A stretch of DNA of 33,755 bases from Planktomarina sp. GTDB taxonomy: Bacteria; Pseudomonadota; Alphaproteobacteria; Rhodobacterales; Rhodobacteraceae. Each line of letters starts with the position of its first letter. Position 1 is the stretch's first letter. Position numbers and translations under genes: made by a program. The notes beneath the pieces were generated by a model that was not told the DNA's origin, did no database searches, and was given only the letters and a program-made list of their open reading frames with translations. Positions 8,044-16,499 of the stretch are shown one piece after another. Location: NCBI GenBank assembly GCA_022425445.1, contig JAKMFM010000237.1, positions 1 to 33,755 on the forward strand, given 5' to 3'.

Positions 8044-9319
8044 GGCGCAGAGCCTCGACTGGATTCATCCTTGCGGCCCGCCGTGCCGGGAAAATTGTAA
8101 TGAAGAAGGACAAAAACAGCGAAATCCCCACGGCTTTGAGCACATCCATGCCGCGCAGCTCTGCGGGCAAATGGTAGATGCCGCGGATGGATGGATCCCA
8201 GACTTGTCCGCCTGACAGGTAATTAACCAGACTAAAAATCGCATCGATGTTTAACACAAACATCACACCAAAAATCACACCTAGAAGCGTACCCACCAAA
8301 CCAATCCCAGCACCACATAGGAAAAACACCCGCAACACCGTGCCTTCGCTCAGTCCAATGGTTCGCAAAATGCCGATATCGCGACCCTTGTTTTTCACCA
8401 GCATGATGAGGCCCGAGATGATATTCATGGTGGACAGCAAGATCAGCACGATCATGATGACCAACATCACATTATCTTCAATTGCCAAGGCCCGCAGAAA
8501 TCCGCCAGCGTAATCGCGCCAGGTTTCCACCACAGCCGGCTCGCCCAGCATATCGCGCAGCTTACGCGCCATGACGTCAGCTTGCTCTGGCGTATCGACA
8601 AAAACTTCAATTTGATCGGCAAAGCCTTCTTTGTTGAAAAAACTCTGCGCCTCTTCAAAGGGCAGATAGAGACGGGTTTGATCAATGTTATAATGCCCAG
8701 CGGTGAAGATGTAGGAGACGGTATAAGACTTGACCCGCGGGCTTGTGCCAAAGGCCGTACGCACGCCATTTGGCGAAATCAATTTGATCCGATCCCCAAT
8801 GGACAAGCGCAGCGCCTTGGCCACACCAGAGCCAATCGCCACCCCTTGGGCAAAATCATCAATAGCCCCCAGGCTGCGCTCGGAGTTCGCTACATTCGGG
8901 ATGGTTTTTAAATTTTCAAGCGTGATGCCAAAAGCCATCACCCCATGGTTTTGATCGTTGGCCGTCCCCATGACTTGGCCGCGTATCAACGGGGCTGCAC
9001 GCGTGACGCCCGGCACCGCCTGCACCTGGGCGGTCAATGCCTCAAACTCTTCGATTCGATAATCAAACCGACCACTGGGGCCATTGAATCGCTGTTCATA
9101 GACCGTCACATGCGCGTTAGCACCCAAGATTGCATCAACAAATTCCGTGCGAAAGCCGCTGCGCACAGCCAGCACAATAATCAAAGCAGCAACCGCAAGG
9201 GCGATGCCAATCAAGCTGATCCAGGTCATCGCACTGACGCCGCCTTCGGCACGTTTGGCCCGAAGATAGCGCCAAGCAATTAGAAATTCGAACGCGGCAA
9301 AGGGGGTCGCGCGCCTCAT
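8036..9319 (-). CDS. lolC: Lipoprotein-releasing ABC transporter permease (LolC/LolE family)
   Basis: A 427-residue inner-membrane permease. It has one N-terminal membrane helix (after FEFLIAWRYLRAKRAEGG, in the segment WISLIGIALAVAALIIVLAV), a large periplasmic domain (about 55-270) and three C-terminal helices (MLVIMIVLILLSTMNIISG; VFFLCGAGIGLVGTLLGVIF; VGISLFLSFFITIFPARRAA). The motif KNKGRDIGILRTIGLSEG between the second and third helices contacts the ATPase. Only one permease gene accompanies lolD, so the complex may be a homodimer as in LolF-type systems (inference), and C versus E cannot be told. I chose ATG 9319 (MRRATPF) because GAGG sits five bases upstream; an in-frame ATG at 9358 has its Shine-Dalgarno too close. 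It follows proS by 91 bases. Confidence 0.9.
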   Translation of the reverse strand: MRRATPFAAFEFLIAWRYLRAKRAEGGVSAMTWISLIGIALAVAALIIVLAVRSGFRTEFVDAILGANAHVTVYEQRFNGPSGRFDYRIEEFEALTAQVQAVPGVTRAAPLIRGQVMGTANDQNHGVMAFGITLENLKTIPNVANSERSLGAIDDFAQGVAIGSGVAKALRLSIGDRIKLISPNGVRTAFGTSPRVKSYTVSYIFTAGHYNIDQTRLYLPFEEAQSFFNKEGFADQIEVFVDTPEQADVMARKLRDMLGEPAVVETWRDYAGGFLRALAIEDNVMLVIMIVLILLSTMNIISGLIMLVKNKGRDIGILRTIGLSEGTVLRVFFLCGAGIGLVGTLLGVIFGVMFVLNIDAIFSLVNYLSGGQVWDPSIRGIYHLPAELRGMDVLKAVGISLFLSFFITIFPARRAARMNPVEALRHE

Positions 9320-9372
9320 AGGCGCCTCATGGTGGCTGGCCTGTGATCCTTCATCCATACCTCGTGCCTCAT
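9316..9372 (-). CDS. Candidate leader micro-ORF 2 coupled to lolC/E (18 codons)
   Basis: ATG 9372 opens an 18-codon frame (MRHEVWMKDHRPATMRRL). Its ATG overlaps the stop of micro-ORF 1 and its TGA (9318-9316) overlaps the lolC/E start codon ATG (9319-9317). The string ATGAGGCGC recurs at 9398, 9330 and 9319, with ATGAGGCAC at 9372, and the 9330 copy supplies the GAGG in front of lolC/E. Translation of these frames is unproven. Confidence 0.28.
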   Translation of the reverse strand: MRHEVWMKDHRPATMRRL

Positions 9373-9398
9373 GGGCTTTGCCGCTTTCTGCGCCTCAT
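9369..9398 (-). CDS. Candidate leader micro-ORF 1 between proS and lolC/E (9 codons)
   Basis: Twelve bases after the proS stop, ATG 9398 opens a nine-codon frame (MRRRKRQSP) whose TGA overlaps the ATG of a second tiny frame in an ATGA junction. It is rich in Arg and Lys. It is too short to judge by composition, so it may be chance; the chained overlaps are the only reason to list it. Confidence 0.25.
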   Translation of the reverse strand: MRRRKRQSP

Positions 9399-9410
9399 GC
9401 GCGCTCAAGT

Positions 9411-10742
9411 TTACATATATTGCGCAATGACCTTGGCGATCGCGGCCTCTGGGGTCAATTCTTCGCTGTCCCCAGTTTTGCGGCAGGTCAGTTCAACCAC
9501 TCCGTTTTTCAACCCCCGCGGCCCGACGGTCAATCGCCAGGGCAAACCAATGAGATCCATCGTGGCAAACTTGCCCCCAGCGCGCTCGTTGCGGTCGTCA
9601 TAAAGCGGCTCTAGCCCGGCTTTGGTCAGTTGACTGTAAAGATCCTCACAGGCGGCATCCGCCTCGGCATCTCCCTGCTTGAGATTCACAATCCCGCAAT
9701 GAAACGGGGTGACGCCCTCGGGCCAAATGATACCTTTGTCGTCATGGCTCGCCTCAATGATGGCCCCAACAAGCCGGCTTACGCCAATACCATGGCTGCC
9801 CATATGCACGGGCACTTGTTTGCCGTCTGCATCCTGAACCGTTGCGCCCATTGCTTCGGAATATTTTGCGCCAAAGTAAAAGATCTGCCCCACTTCAATT
9901 CCGCGCGCCACTTTGCGGCGCTCTTGCGGCACCTCGGCGAAAAGCGCCTCATCGTGAGTCTCATCGGTACGCGCGTATTTGGTGGTAAACTCTTCCATGA
10001 TCGACTGGCATTGCGCTTTGTCATCATAATTGATGTCACGATCACCAAACGTCAGATCGGTCACCGCGCTGTCGTAGAACACTTCACTCTCGCCTGTCTC
10101 GGCCAAAACCAAAAATTCATGGGTATCATCGCCACCGATTGGGCCACTGTCGGCCCGCATAGGAATAGCTTGCAGGCCCATGCGCTCATAAGTGCGCAGA
10201 TAGCTCACCAAATGGCGATTATAGGCGTGCATCGCATCTTCTTTGGTCAAATCAAAATTATAGCCGTCTTTCATATAGAACTCGCGGCCCCGCATCACAC
10301 CAAACCGTGGACGCCGCTCATCACGGAACTTCCATTGGATCTGATACATGGTCAGGGGCATGTCCTTGTAAGACGTCACATGGCCCCGAAAAATATCTGT
10401 GATCAGCTCTTCGGCGGTGGGGGTGAAAAGCATATCGCGGCCGTGGCGGTCTTTGATGCGCAGCATCTCCTCACCATAATCATCATAGCGCCCTGATTCT
10501 CGCCAAAGATCTGCCGATTGAATGGTCGGCATCAACATCGCCAAATGCCCCGCTTTCGCCTGTTCTTCATGCACGATGGTCTCAATATTTTTGAGCACCT
10601 TCAACCCAAGCGGCAACCAAGAATATATCCCCGCGGCAGATTGCTTGATCATCCCGGCACGCAGCATCAAACGATGCGAGACAATCTGAGCCTCAGCGGG
10701 GTTTTCTTTCAGGACGGGCAAAAAGTAGCGACTTAGGCGCAT
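9411..10742 (-). CDS. proS: Prolyl-tRNA synthetase, short alphaproteobacterial form without the INS editing domain
   Basis: A 443-residue class II aminoacyl-tRNA synthetase that charges tRNA-Pro. The N-terminal MRLSRYFLPVLKENPAEAQIVSHRLMLRAGMIKQSAAGIYSWLPLGLKV is characteristic, though written here only as an outline. Class II motif 2 is seen at RDERRPRFGVMRGREFYMKDGY, and motif 3 at GSHGIGVSRLVGAIIE. The anticodon-binding domain is C-terminal (about 335-443). Length is about 130 residues below the E. coli type because the insertion (editing) domain between motifs 2 and 3 is reduced to a short linker. This is normal for alphaproteobacteria, which rely on a separate ProXp-ala protein (family knowledge). 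TGGAG precedes the ATG. It heads the proS-lolC/E-lolD set. Confidence 0.94.
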   Translation of the reverse strand: MRLSRYFLPVLKENPAEAQIVSHRLMLRAGMIKQSAAGIYSWLPLGLKVLKNIETIVHEEQAKAGHLAMLMPTIQSADLWRESGRYDDYGEEMLRIKDRHGRDMLFTPTAEELITDIFRGHVTSYKDMPLTMYQIQWKFRDERRPRFGVMRGREFYMKDGYNFDLTKEDAMHAYNRHLVSYLRTYERMGLQAIPMRADSGPIGGDDTHEFLVLAETGESEVFYDSAVTDLTFGDRDINYDDKAQCQSIMEEFTTKYARTDETHDEALFAEVPQERRKVARGIEVGQIFYFGAKYSEAMGATVQDADGKQVPVHMGSHGIGVSRLVGAIIEASHDDKGIIWPEGVTPFHCGIVNLKQGDAEADAACEDLYSQLTKAGLEPLYDDRNERAGGKFATMDLIGLPWRLTVGPRGLKNGVVELTCRKTGDSEELTPEAAIAKVIAQYM

Positions 10743-10838
10743 CGAACACTCCAGTTAATTTCAACGATCAGTTTAATACCCCCCCGCGAGCGTCACAAGC
10801 GAAAGCGGTCGAAACGACGCCATAGGCGCGATATTTCC

Positions 10839-10867
10839 CTTCCACCTCTTGCAAGCTGAGCTACAAT
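10839..10867 (+). promoter_or_regulatory. Possible promoter of the AI-2E permease-hda operon
   Basis: TACAAT at 10862-10867 is a good -10 element with a weak -35 (CTTCCA, 10839-10844) at 17 bases. It would give a leader of about 25 bases before ATG 10899. This is the only such match I noticed in the proS/AI-2E divergent spacer. Confidence 0.3.
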
Positions 10868-10898
10868 ACGCAAATTGAACGCCAAAGGGAGATTGATC

Positions 10899-11972
10899 AT
10901 GGCCTTACCGGTGTCTTTACAGCTGCGCTATTGGGGCATTTCCGCCGTCATTTTTGGCCTGGTGCTTTGGTTTTTGGGCGACATGTTGCTGCCCTTCATT
11001 TTGGGCGGAGCCATTGCGTATCTGCTAGATCCGATTGCCGATCGAATGGAGCGCTGGGGCTTATCGCGGCTGCTTGCAACAGGTGTCATCACTTTGGCGG
11101 CAATTTTTGTATTTGTCTTCGCCATGCTGCTAATCGTGCCGTTACTCGTGCAACAAGCGATTTCTTTGTTCAACACCGCACCTCAGATTGCCGCCGATCT
11201 TTGGACATTTCTGACCACCCGCTTCCCGGATCTTCTCGATGACAACAACACGATCAGGCAATCCTTGACAGGGTTGGGCGAGACCATACAGGCCCGCGGT
11301 GGCGCTTTGGTCAATGGTCTGGTCTCTTCAGTTTCTTCTATCGTTAATATTGTCGTTTTGATCGTAGTCGTGCCAGTTGTTGCTTTCTACCTCTTGCTCG
11401 ATTGGGACAATTTGGTGGCCAAAATTGATGAATTGGTCCCGCGCGACCACCTTGAGAATATGCGCAGATTATGCCGCGAAATTGACGCCACCCTGGCCTC
11501 CTTCATCCGCGGGCAAGGAACAGTTTGCTTTATCCAAGGGCTTTACTACGGCATTGCGCTGATGCTGGCCGGGCTGAACTATGGCATTGTTGTGGGATTT
11601 GTGGCCGGGTTGATCTCTTTCATTCCCTATGTTGGCGCCCTCGTGGGCGGTGGTCTCGCGCTCGGTTTGGCGCTGTTCCAATTTTGGGGAGATTGGATGT
11701 CCATTGGTGTGATTGGCATTATTTTCATGCTCGGGCAGGTTTTAGAAGGAAATGTTCTGACCCCAAAACTTGTGGGAAATTCCGTAGGATTGCATCCGGT
11801 CTGGCTGATTTTCGCCCTTTCGGTTTTCGGCGGTCTATTTGGCTTTGTCGGCATGTTGGTGGCCGTGCCTGTGGCCGCTATGATGGGCGTTGTCGCGCGG
11901 TTTTTGATGCAGCAGTATAAAGCCGGCCTATTGTACCGCGGTTTGAGCCACTCGGAGCCCAAAGATGAGTGA
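10899..11972 (+). CDS. AI-2E family transporter / PerM-type inner-membrane permease
   Basis: A 357-residue protein of the UPF0118/AI-2E exporter family with seven to eight membrane segments. Features include LGDMLLPFILGGAIAYLLDPIADRMER near the N-terminus (quoted in two parts in the family as PF.xxxxxAYLLxP) and the central VVPVVAFYLLLDWD. The C-terminal half has the GxxxxxxFIPYVG and LEGNVLTPKLVGNSVGLHP motifs that define the family. Some members export AI-2 and others act as Na+/H+ antiporters, so the substrate is open. ATG 10899 (MALPVSL) is preferred because AGGGAGA lies eight bases upstream; an in-frame start at 10875 adds eight residues. Its stop overlaps the hda start (ATGAGTGA), an arrangement also known from Caulobacter-type genomes. 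Confidence 0.88.
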   Translation: MALPVSLQLRYWGISAVIFGLVLWFLGDMLLPFILGGAIAYLLDPIADRMERWGLSRLLATGVITLAAIFVFVFAMLLIVPLLVQQAISLFNTAPQIAADLWTFLTTRFPDLLDDNNTIRQSLTGLGETIQARGGALVNGLVSSVSSIVNIVVLIVVVPVVAFYLLLDWDNLVAKIDELVPRDHLENMRRLCREIDATLASFIRGQGTVCFIQGLYYGIALMLAGLNYGIVVGFVAGLISFIPYVGALVGGGLALGLALFQFWGDWMSIGVIGIIFMLGQVLEGNVLTPKLVGNSVGLHPVWLIFALSVFGGLFGFVGMLVAVPVAAMMGVVARFLMQQYKAGLLYRGLSHSEPKDE

Positions 11973-12618
11973 GCAACTGAGCTTCAGACTTCCAATTAAA
12001 GTGGCGCGAGAACGCGATTCGTTTTTCGTGTCTGAAGCCAATCAACAGGCAGTGGCGCTTCTCGAAAACGCCGCCAATTGGCCGCAAGGCAAGTTGATCC
12101 TTTTGGGCCCGAAAGCCTGCGGCAAAACACATCTTCTTGAGATTTGGGCCACCGAACAAAACGCCCAGAAAATTGATCCCCTGCGGGAATTTACCGCGCC
12201 AGAGGCCGGCGCGCGGGTTGTGGTCGACAACCTTGAGCAGGTGGCAGGCATCTTGCCGGCCGAGACCCGTCTGTTTCATCTGCACAACCAGCTACACTCC
12301 AGCGGTGGGCTGCTGCTTATGGCCTCCAGTGTCCCTATGCGGCAAGCCGGGTTCCAGCTGCCGGACCTCCTCAGTCGGCTGCAAGGCACAAGCTGCGCGA
12401 AGATCGACCGCCCTGATGACGCTTTGCTGCACGCGGTGCTGCTTAAATCCTTCATGGACCGCCAGCTGTCCCCGACGCCAGCCGTCTTGGCCTATATCCT
12501 AAAGAACATGGATCGCAGTTTTGATGCCGCCAGTGATATCGTCGCTGAATTGGACCGTCAGAGCATGTCTACCAAGCGCCCCATCACCCGCGCGATGGCC
12601 GCAACGGTTATGGCCTAG
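11965..12618 (+). CDS. hdaA: HdaA, DnaA-related regulator of replication initiation (RIDA factor)
   Basis: A 217-residue AAA+ protein related to the DnaA ATPase domain. QLSFRLP at residues 4-10 matches the beta-clamp-binding motif that Hda uses to dock on DnaN (E. coli has QLSLPL). Walker A is GPKACGKTHL (48-57) and the Walker B region is RVVVDNLEQ. A sensor-1-like ASSVP and a C-terminal lid with the sensor-2 region around RSFDAASDIVAELDRQSM follow. There is no DnaA DNA-binding domain, so it is not DnaA. Hda with clamp-bound DNA stimulates ATP hydrolysis by DnaA after initiation. It starts within the last codons of the permease gene and precedes ppk by 64 bases, the order known from other alphaproteobacteria. 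Confidence 0.87.
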   Translation: MSEQLSFRLPIKVARERDSFFVSEANQQAVALLENAANWPQGKLILLGPKACGKTHLLEIWATEQNAQKIDPLREFTAPEAGARVVVDNLEQVAGILPAETRLFHLHNQLHSSGGLLLMASSVPMRQAGFQLPDLLSRLQGTSCAKIDRPDDALLHAVLLKSFMDRQLSPTPAVLAYILKNMDRSFDAASDIVAELDRQSMSTKRPITRAMAATVMA

Positions 12619-12628
12619 GGCGCGCCCC

Positions 12629-12656
12629 CTTACAATTTGCGTTCAAGAGGTATAAA
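12629..12656 (+). promoter_or_regulatory. Possible ppk promoter
   Basis: CTTACA (12629-12634) and TATAAA (12651-12656) are separated by 16 bases in the hda-ppk spacer, placing a start of transcription about 20 bases before the ppk ATG. Both boxes are reasonable sigma-70 matches. Read-through from hda is equally possible. Confidence 0.35.
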
Positions 12657-12682
12657 TTACCGCCTTGGATATAGGATAAACC

Positions 12683-14851
12683 ATGACAAACCCCGCTGAC
12701 TTTCTGCACAGTGATTTCCCCTCAGCGCAAAGTTGCGGGCTGGATATCACCGGGCCAGATCGGTTTTTGAACCGAGAGCTGTCATGGCTTGCGTTTAACT
12801 GGCGCGTTTTAGAGGAAGTGGATAACCTCAATGTGCCATTGCTCGAACGCCTAAGGTTCTTGTCGATTTCCGCAACCAATTTGGACGAATTTTATTCGGT
12901 GCGCGTCGCCGGTCTGCGCGAATTGGCCCGCGCGGGCAGCATAACGCCGGGTATCGACGGGCGCAGCATCCCCGACCAATTGGAGCTTATCGACAGCGAA
13001 GCGCGCGGCTTGATGCGCAGACAGCAGTCGGTTCTTGGCAATCTGCGCAAGGAAATGGCGGCGCAGAATATTCATATTTTGACCGCAGCAGAGGCGAAAG
13101 AAGATCACGCCTATTTGCTACAATATTTCCTGTCCCATGTCTTTCCCGTGGTCTCGCCACTGGCAATTGATCCGGCTCATCCCTTCCCCTTCATTCCCAA
13201 TGCTGGCTTTGCCCTTGCGCTGCAGCTAGAGCGTAAGACAGACAAGCGTAGCCTGCGTGCCTTGGTGCCCGTGCCGCAGCAAATTAACCGCTTTGTCGTG
13301 CTTCCCGGAAAAGGGTATCGGTATCTTCCGCTAGAAGAGCTGATCTTAATGCATTTGGAACAGTTGTTCCCAGGCTATGCGCTCAAAGACCATTGCAGCT
13401 TTTCTGTCCTGCGCGACAGCGACTTGGAAGTCGAAGATGAGGCCGAAGATTTGGTGCGCGAATTTGAGGTTGCGCTCAAACGCCGGCGGCGTGGCGAAGT
13501 CATTCGCCTGAAAATCAGTGCCAACGCCCCGCAAGCGTTGCGCGATGACATTATGGTCGAGTTTTCCGTCACCAATACCGAGGTCATCGAAGTGGATGGC
13601 ATGTTGGGTCTACCGGATCTGAAAGAATTGGTCATTGACGACCGGCCCAACCTCCTTTGGCCGAACTTTACCCCGCGCGTGCCAGAGCGGGTCACCGACC
13701 ATGACGGCGATATGTTTGCCGCAATTCGCAACAAAGATATGCTGCTCCAGCATCCCTATGAGACCTTTGATATGGTCGTGCGTTTGTTGCAACAAGCCGC
13801 GCGAGATCCCAACGTCTTGGCCATTAAGCAAACGCTTTACCGCACGTCAAAACGTTCACCCATCGTCGAAGCTCTGTGCGAAGCGGCCGAAGATGGCAAA
13901 TCCGTGACCGCGTTGGTCGAACTGAAAGCCCGCTTTGATGAGGCGGCCAATATTCGTCAATCGCGCCGTTTAGAACGCGCCGGGGCGCATGTGGTCTATG
14001 GCTTTATGAACCTTAAAACCCATGCGAAAATTAGCACCATCGTGCGGCGGGAAGGCAATCGGTTGGTCACCTATACCCATTATGGCACCGGCAATTATCA
14101 TCCGATTACCGCGCGGATTTACACCGATGTGAGCCTGTTCACCTGTGATGCGGCATTGGGGCGAGATGCCACAAAAGTGTTCAACTATCTATCGGGATAT
14201 GCGCAGCCTGAAACGCTTGAGAATATCTCCATTTCGCCACTGACTTTGAAAACCACCCTTCTACAAGGCATCGCCGCTGAGGCCGAACACGCCAGAGCTG
14301 GCAAGCCTGCAGCCATTTGGGTCAAGTTAAATGCCCTGATTGATGCCGATGTGATCGATGCGCTCTACGCCGCGGGGCAGGCAGGGGTGAAAATCAGCCT
14401 TGTGGTTCGCGGGATATGTGGCTTGCGACCTGGGGTGGCAGGGCTTTCTGAAAATATTCGCGTGAAATCCGTGATTGGGCGATTCTTAGAGCATTCCCGC
14501 ATCGTTTGCTTTGCCAATGGCCACGATCTGAACAGCCCCAATGCCCGCGTTTATATTTCCTCTGCCGATTGGATGGACCGCAATTTACACCGTCGGGTGG
14601 AAACATTGGTTGAAATTCACAATGAAACTGTGAAGGCGCAGATTGTGAGCCAGATCATGGCGGCCAATCTGGCCGATGTGGCCCAATCTTGGGTGATGCA
14701 ACCCGATGGCAGCTATGAAAGAGCCACCTGGCCAAAAGGCAGTTTTGCCTTTAGTTGCCACCGGTTTTTCATGGAGAACCCCTCGCTCTCTGGACGTGGC
14801 AGTGCCGGGGCGCAGGATGTGCCGCAGCTGACCCATACCGATGATTCCTAA
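12683..14851 (+). CDS. ppk1: Polyphosphate kinase 1
   Basis: A 722-residue PPK1 that reversibly polymerises the gamma-phosphate of ATP into polyphosphate. The N-terminal domain begins with FLNRELSWLAFNWRVLEE and has SATNLDEFYSVRVAGL, both family hallmarks. The head domain follows at about 130-330, and two phospholipase-D-like C-terminal domains come next. The phosphorylated histidine is His447 in LKTHAKI, and the second conserved catalytic histidine is His604 in LEHSRIVCFANG. Supporting motifs are KQTLYRTSK, ELKARFDEAANI and YTHYGTGNYHP. Length is normal for alphaproteobacterial enzymes (about 700-730). The Shine-Dalgarno is weak (TAGGATAAACC). It is followed 73 bases later by ppx, so synthesis and breakdown of polyphosphate are encoded together. 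Confidence 0.95.
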   Translation: MTNPADFLHSDFPSAQSCGLDITGPDRFLNRELSWLAFNWRVLEEVDNLNVPLLERLRFLSISATNLDEFYSVRVAGLRELARAGSITPGIDGRSIPDQLELIDSEARGLMRRQQSVLGNLRKEMAAQNIHILTAAEAKEDHAYLLQYFLSHVFPVVSPLAIDPAHPFPFIPNAGFALALQLERKTDKRSLRALVPVPQQINRFVVLPGKGYRYLPLEELILMHLEQLFPGYALKDHCSFSVLRDSDLEVEDEAEDLVREFEVALKRRRRGEVIRLKISANAPQALRDDIMVEFSVTNTEVIEVDGMLGLPDLKELVIDDRPNLLWPNFTPRVPERVTDHDGDMFAAIRNKDMLLQHPYETFDMVVRLLQQAARDPNVLAIKQTLYRTSKRSPIVEALCEAAEDGKSVTALVELKARFDEAANIRQSRRLERAGAHVVYGFMNLKTHAKISTIVRREGNRLVTYTHYGTGNYHPITARIYTDVSLFTCDAALGRDATKVFNYLSGYAQPETLENISISPLTLKTTLLQGIAAEAEHARAGKPAAIWVKLNALIDADVIDALYAAGQAGVKISLVVRGICGLRPGVAGLSENIRVKSVIGRFLEHSRIVCFANGHDLNSPNARVYISSADWMDRNLHRRVETLVEIHNETVKAQIVSQIMAANLADVAQSWVMQPDGSYERATWPKGSFAFSCHRFFMENPSLSGRGSAGAQDVPQLTHTDDS

Positions 14852-14924
14852 CCACTCTTTGAAGTCTTGGTCGAATCGCCTAGGCTGAAGTCACAGACAC
14901 TTTCGGAAACCCGCGGGAGCCCAG

Positions 14925-16469
14925 ATGGACGACTTGGTAAAATCCTCTGCAAAATGGGAACCCTTTGAGCAGCCCTTGTTCGATAACCCAAAGGCCCGCG
15001 ATCTGTCGCGTGTTGGGGTGGTTGATATTGGCTCTAACTCCGTGCGCTTGGTGGTCTTTGACGGCGCCGCCCGCTCTCCGGCCTATTTTTTCAATGAAAA
15101 AGTCATGTGCGCGCTTGGCGCAGGCTTGGCCGAAACTGGCGCGCTCAATCCCGATGGGCGCTTGCGCGCCCTCTCCGCATTACGGCGGTTTTGCACCATC
15201 GCCAAAGGCATTGGCCTGCCCACACTCACCGCTGTCGCCACCGCCGCGGTGCGTGAGGCCAACGACGGTGCTGACTTCATAGCGCAGGTTCAAAAAGAAA
15301 CGGGGTTGAAAATCCACGTTATAGATGGCTCAGAAGAAGCCCGTCTCGCGGCGCAGGGTGTCTTGCTTGGCTGGCCCGGCTCTTATGGGCTCGTCTGCGA
15401 TATCGGTGGCGGTTCTATGGAATTGGCCGAGATTTCTAATGGTCAAGTGGGCCAGCGCGTCACCTCTCCTCTGGGGCCCTTAAAGCTGATCAATGTCCCA
15501 GGTGGCAAAAAGGGACGTGGTGCAGTCATCGCAGAAACATTGGATCGCTTACGCGAGCAAATGGGCCCGCAACCTGATCGGCTCTTTTTGGTCGGAGGAT
15601 CTTGGCGGGCCCTGGCACGCATTGATATGCACAGGCGCGGATACCCGCTCTATGTGATGCATGAATATCAAATGACCGCCCGCGATGTGAAGGCCACGGT
15701 GCGCTATATCGAGGATTGTGACCTCAAAGAGCTGGGCAAGACCATCCGTGTCACACAAAGCCGAATGGCGCTGGTGCCAATCGCCGCAGAAATTCTCAAA
15801 GGTCTCCTCAAACGGTTTAAGCCGCATGACATCGCTGTCTCAAGCTATGGAATTCGAGAAGGGCTTTTGTATGAACAGATGCCGCAAGCCATGCGCGACC
15901 GCGACCCTTTGCTTGAAAGCTGCCATTTCGCTGAGCGAAAGGATGCGCGGCTGCCGGGCTTCGGTATGCGGCTTCACAAATTCATCTCGCCGCTCTTTTC
16001 CAAAATACCCCAGAGTCGCGCCCGCCTGGTCCGAGCCGCTTGTTTGCTGCATGATGTGAGCTGGCGCGCGCATCCAGATTTCCGCGCAGAGGTTTGCTTT
16101 GAATATGCCACCCGTGCCAATTTGGGCGGGCTAAGCCATGAGGAACGAATTTTTTTGGGCTTGGCATTGCTACATCGCTACCGAAATGGCCGGGAAGGCA
16201 CGCGGTTTGAAGAGCTCTTGAGTCTTCTAGATGAGCCCGGCCAGAAACAGGCAGAGATCTTAGGCAAAGCCATGCGCTTCGGCGCGATGCTCTGGGCCGA
16301 TCCAGACAATGAGACCGCCCAGCTCCACTGGTCTGAAAAGACAAGAACACTGTCGCTCACGCTCACAGCTGAGGCCTCACCTCTGTTTGGTGAAGTCGCC
16401 GAAGCCCGGCTGCAATCTTTGGCCGCATCGCTCAATGCAAATCTTCGCACCGACATGCGATTGACATAA
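14925..16469 (+). CDS. ppx: Exopolyphosphatase / guanosine pentaphosphatase (Ppx/GppA family)
   Basis: A 514-residue member of the actin-like ASKHA phosphatases. Phosphate loop 1 is VGVVDIGSNSVRLVVFDG (about 30-47), the catalytic region around TAAVREANDGADF carries the conserved Glu, and phosphate loop 2 is CDIGGGSMELAEI. Then come SPLGPLKL and VGGSWRALARID. The C-terminal third has an HD-like segment (AACLLHDVSWRAHPDFR and LALLHRYR), as in the longer Ppx/GppA proteins. It removes terminal phosphate from polyphosphate and may hydrolyse pppGpp; the two activities cannot be separated by sequence alone. GGGAG lies before the ATG at good spacing. It is the last gene of the hda-ppk-ppx run and convergent with the J-domain gene. 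Confidence 0.92.
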   Translation: MDDLVKSSAKWEPFEQPLFDNPKARDLSRVGVVDIGSNSVRLVVFDGAARSPAYFFNEKVMCALGAGLAETGALNPDGRLRALSALRRFCTIAKGIGLPTLTAVATAAVREANDGADFIAQVQKETGLKIHVIDGSEEARLAAQGVLLGWPGSYGLVCDIGGGSMELAEISNGQVGQRVTSPLGPLKLINVPGGKKGRGAVIAETLDRLREQMGPQPDRLFLVGGSWRALARIDMHRRGYPLYVMHEYQMTARDVKATVRYIEDCDLKELGKTIRVTQSRMALVPIAAEILKGLLKRFKPHDIAVSSYGIREGLLYEQMPQAMRDRDPLLESCHFAERKDARLPGFGMRLHKFISPLFSKIPQSRARLVRAACLLHDVSWRAHPDFRAEVCFEYATRANLGGLSHEERIFLGLALLHRYRNGREGTRFEELLSLLDEPGQKQAEILGKAMRFGAMLWADPDNETAQLHWSEKTRTLSLTLTAEASPLFGEVAEARLQSLAASLNANLRTDMRLT

Positions 16470-16499
16470 AACGGGCCTCACGTCCAAGGTCTGCCATAT

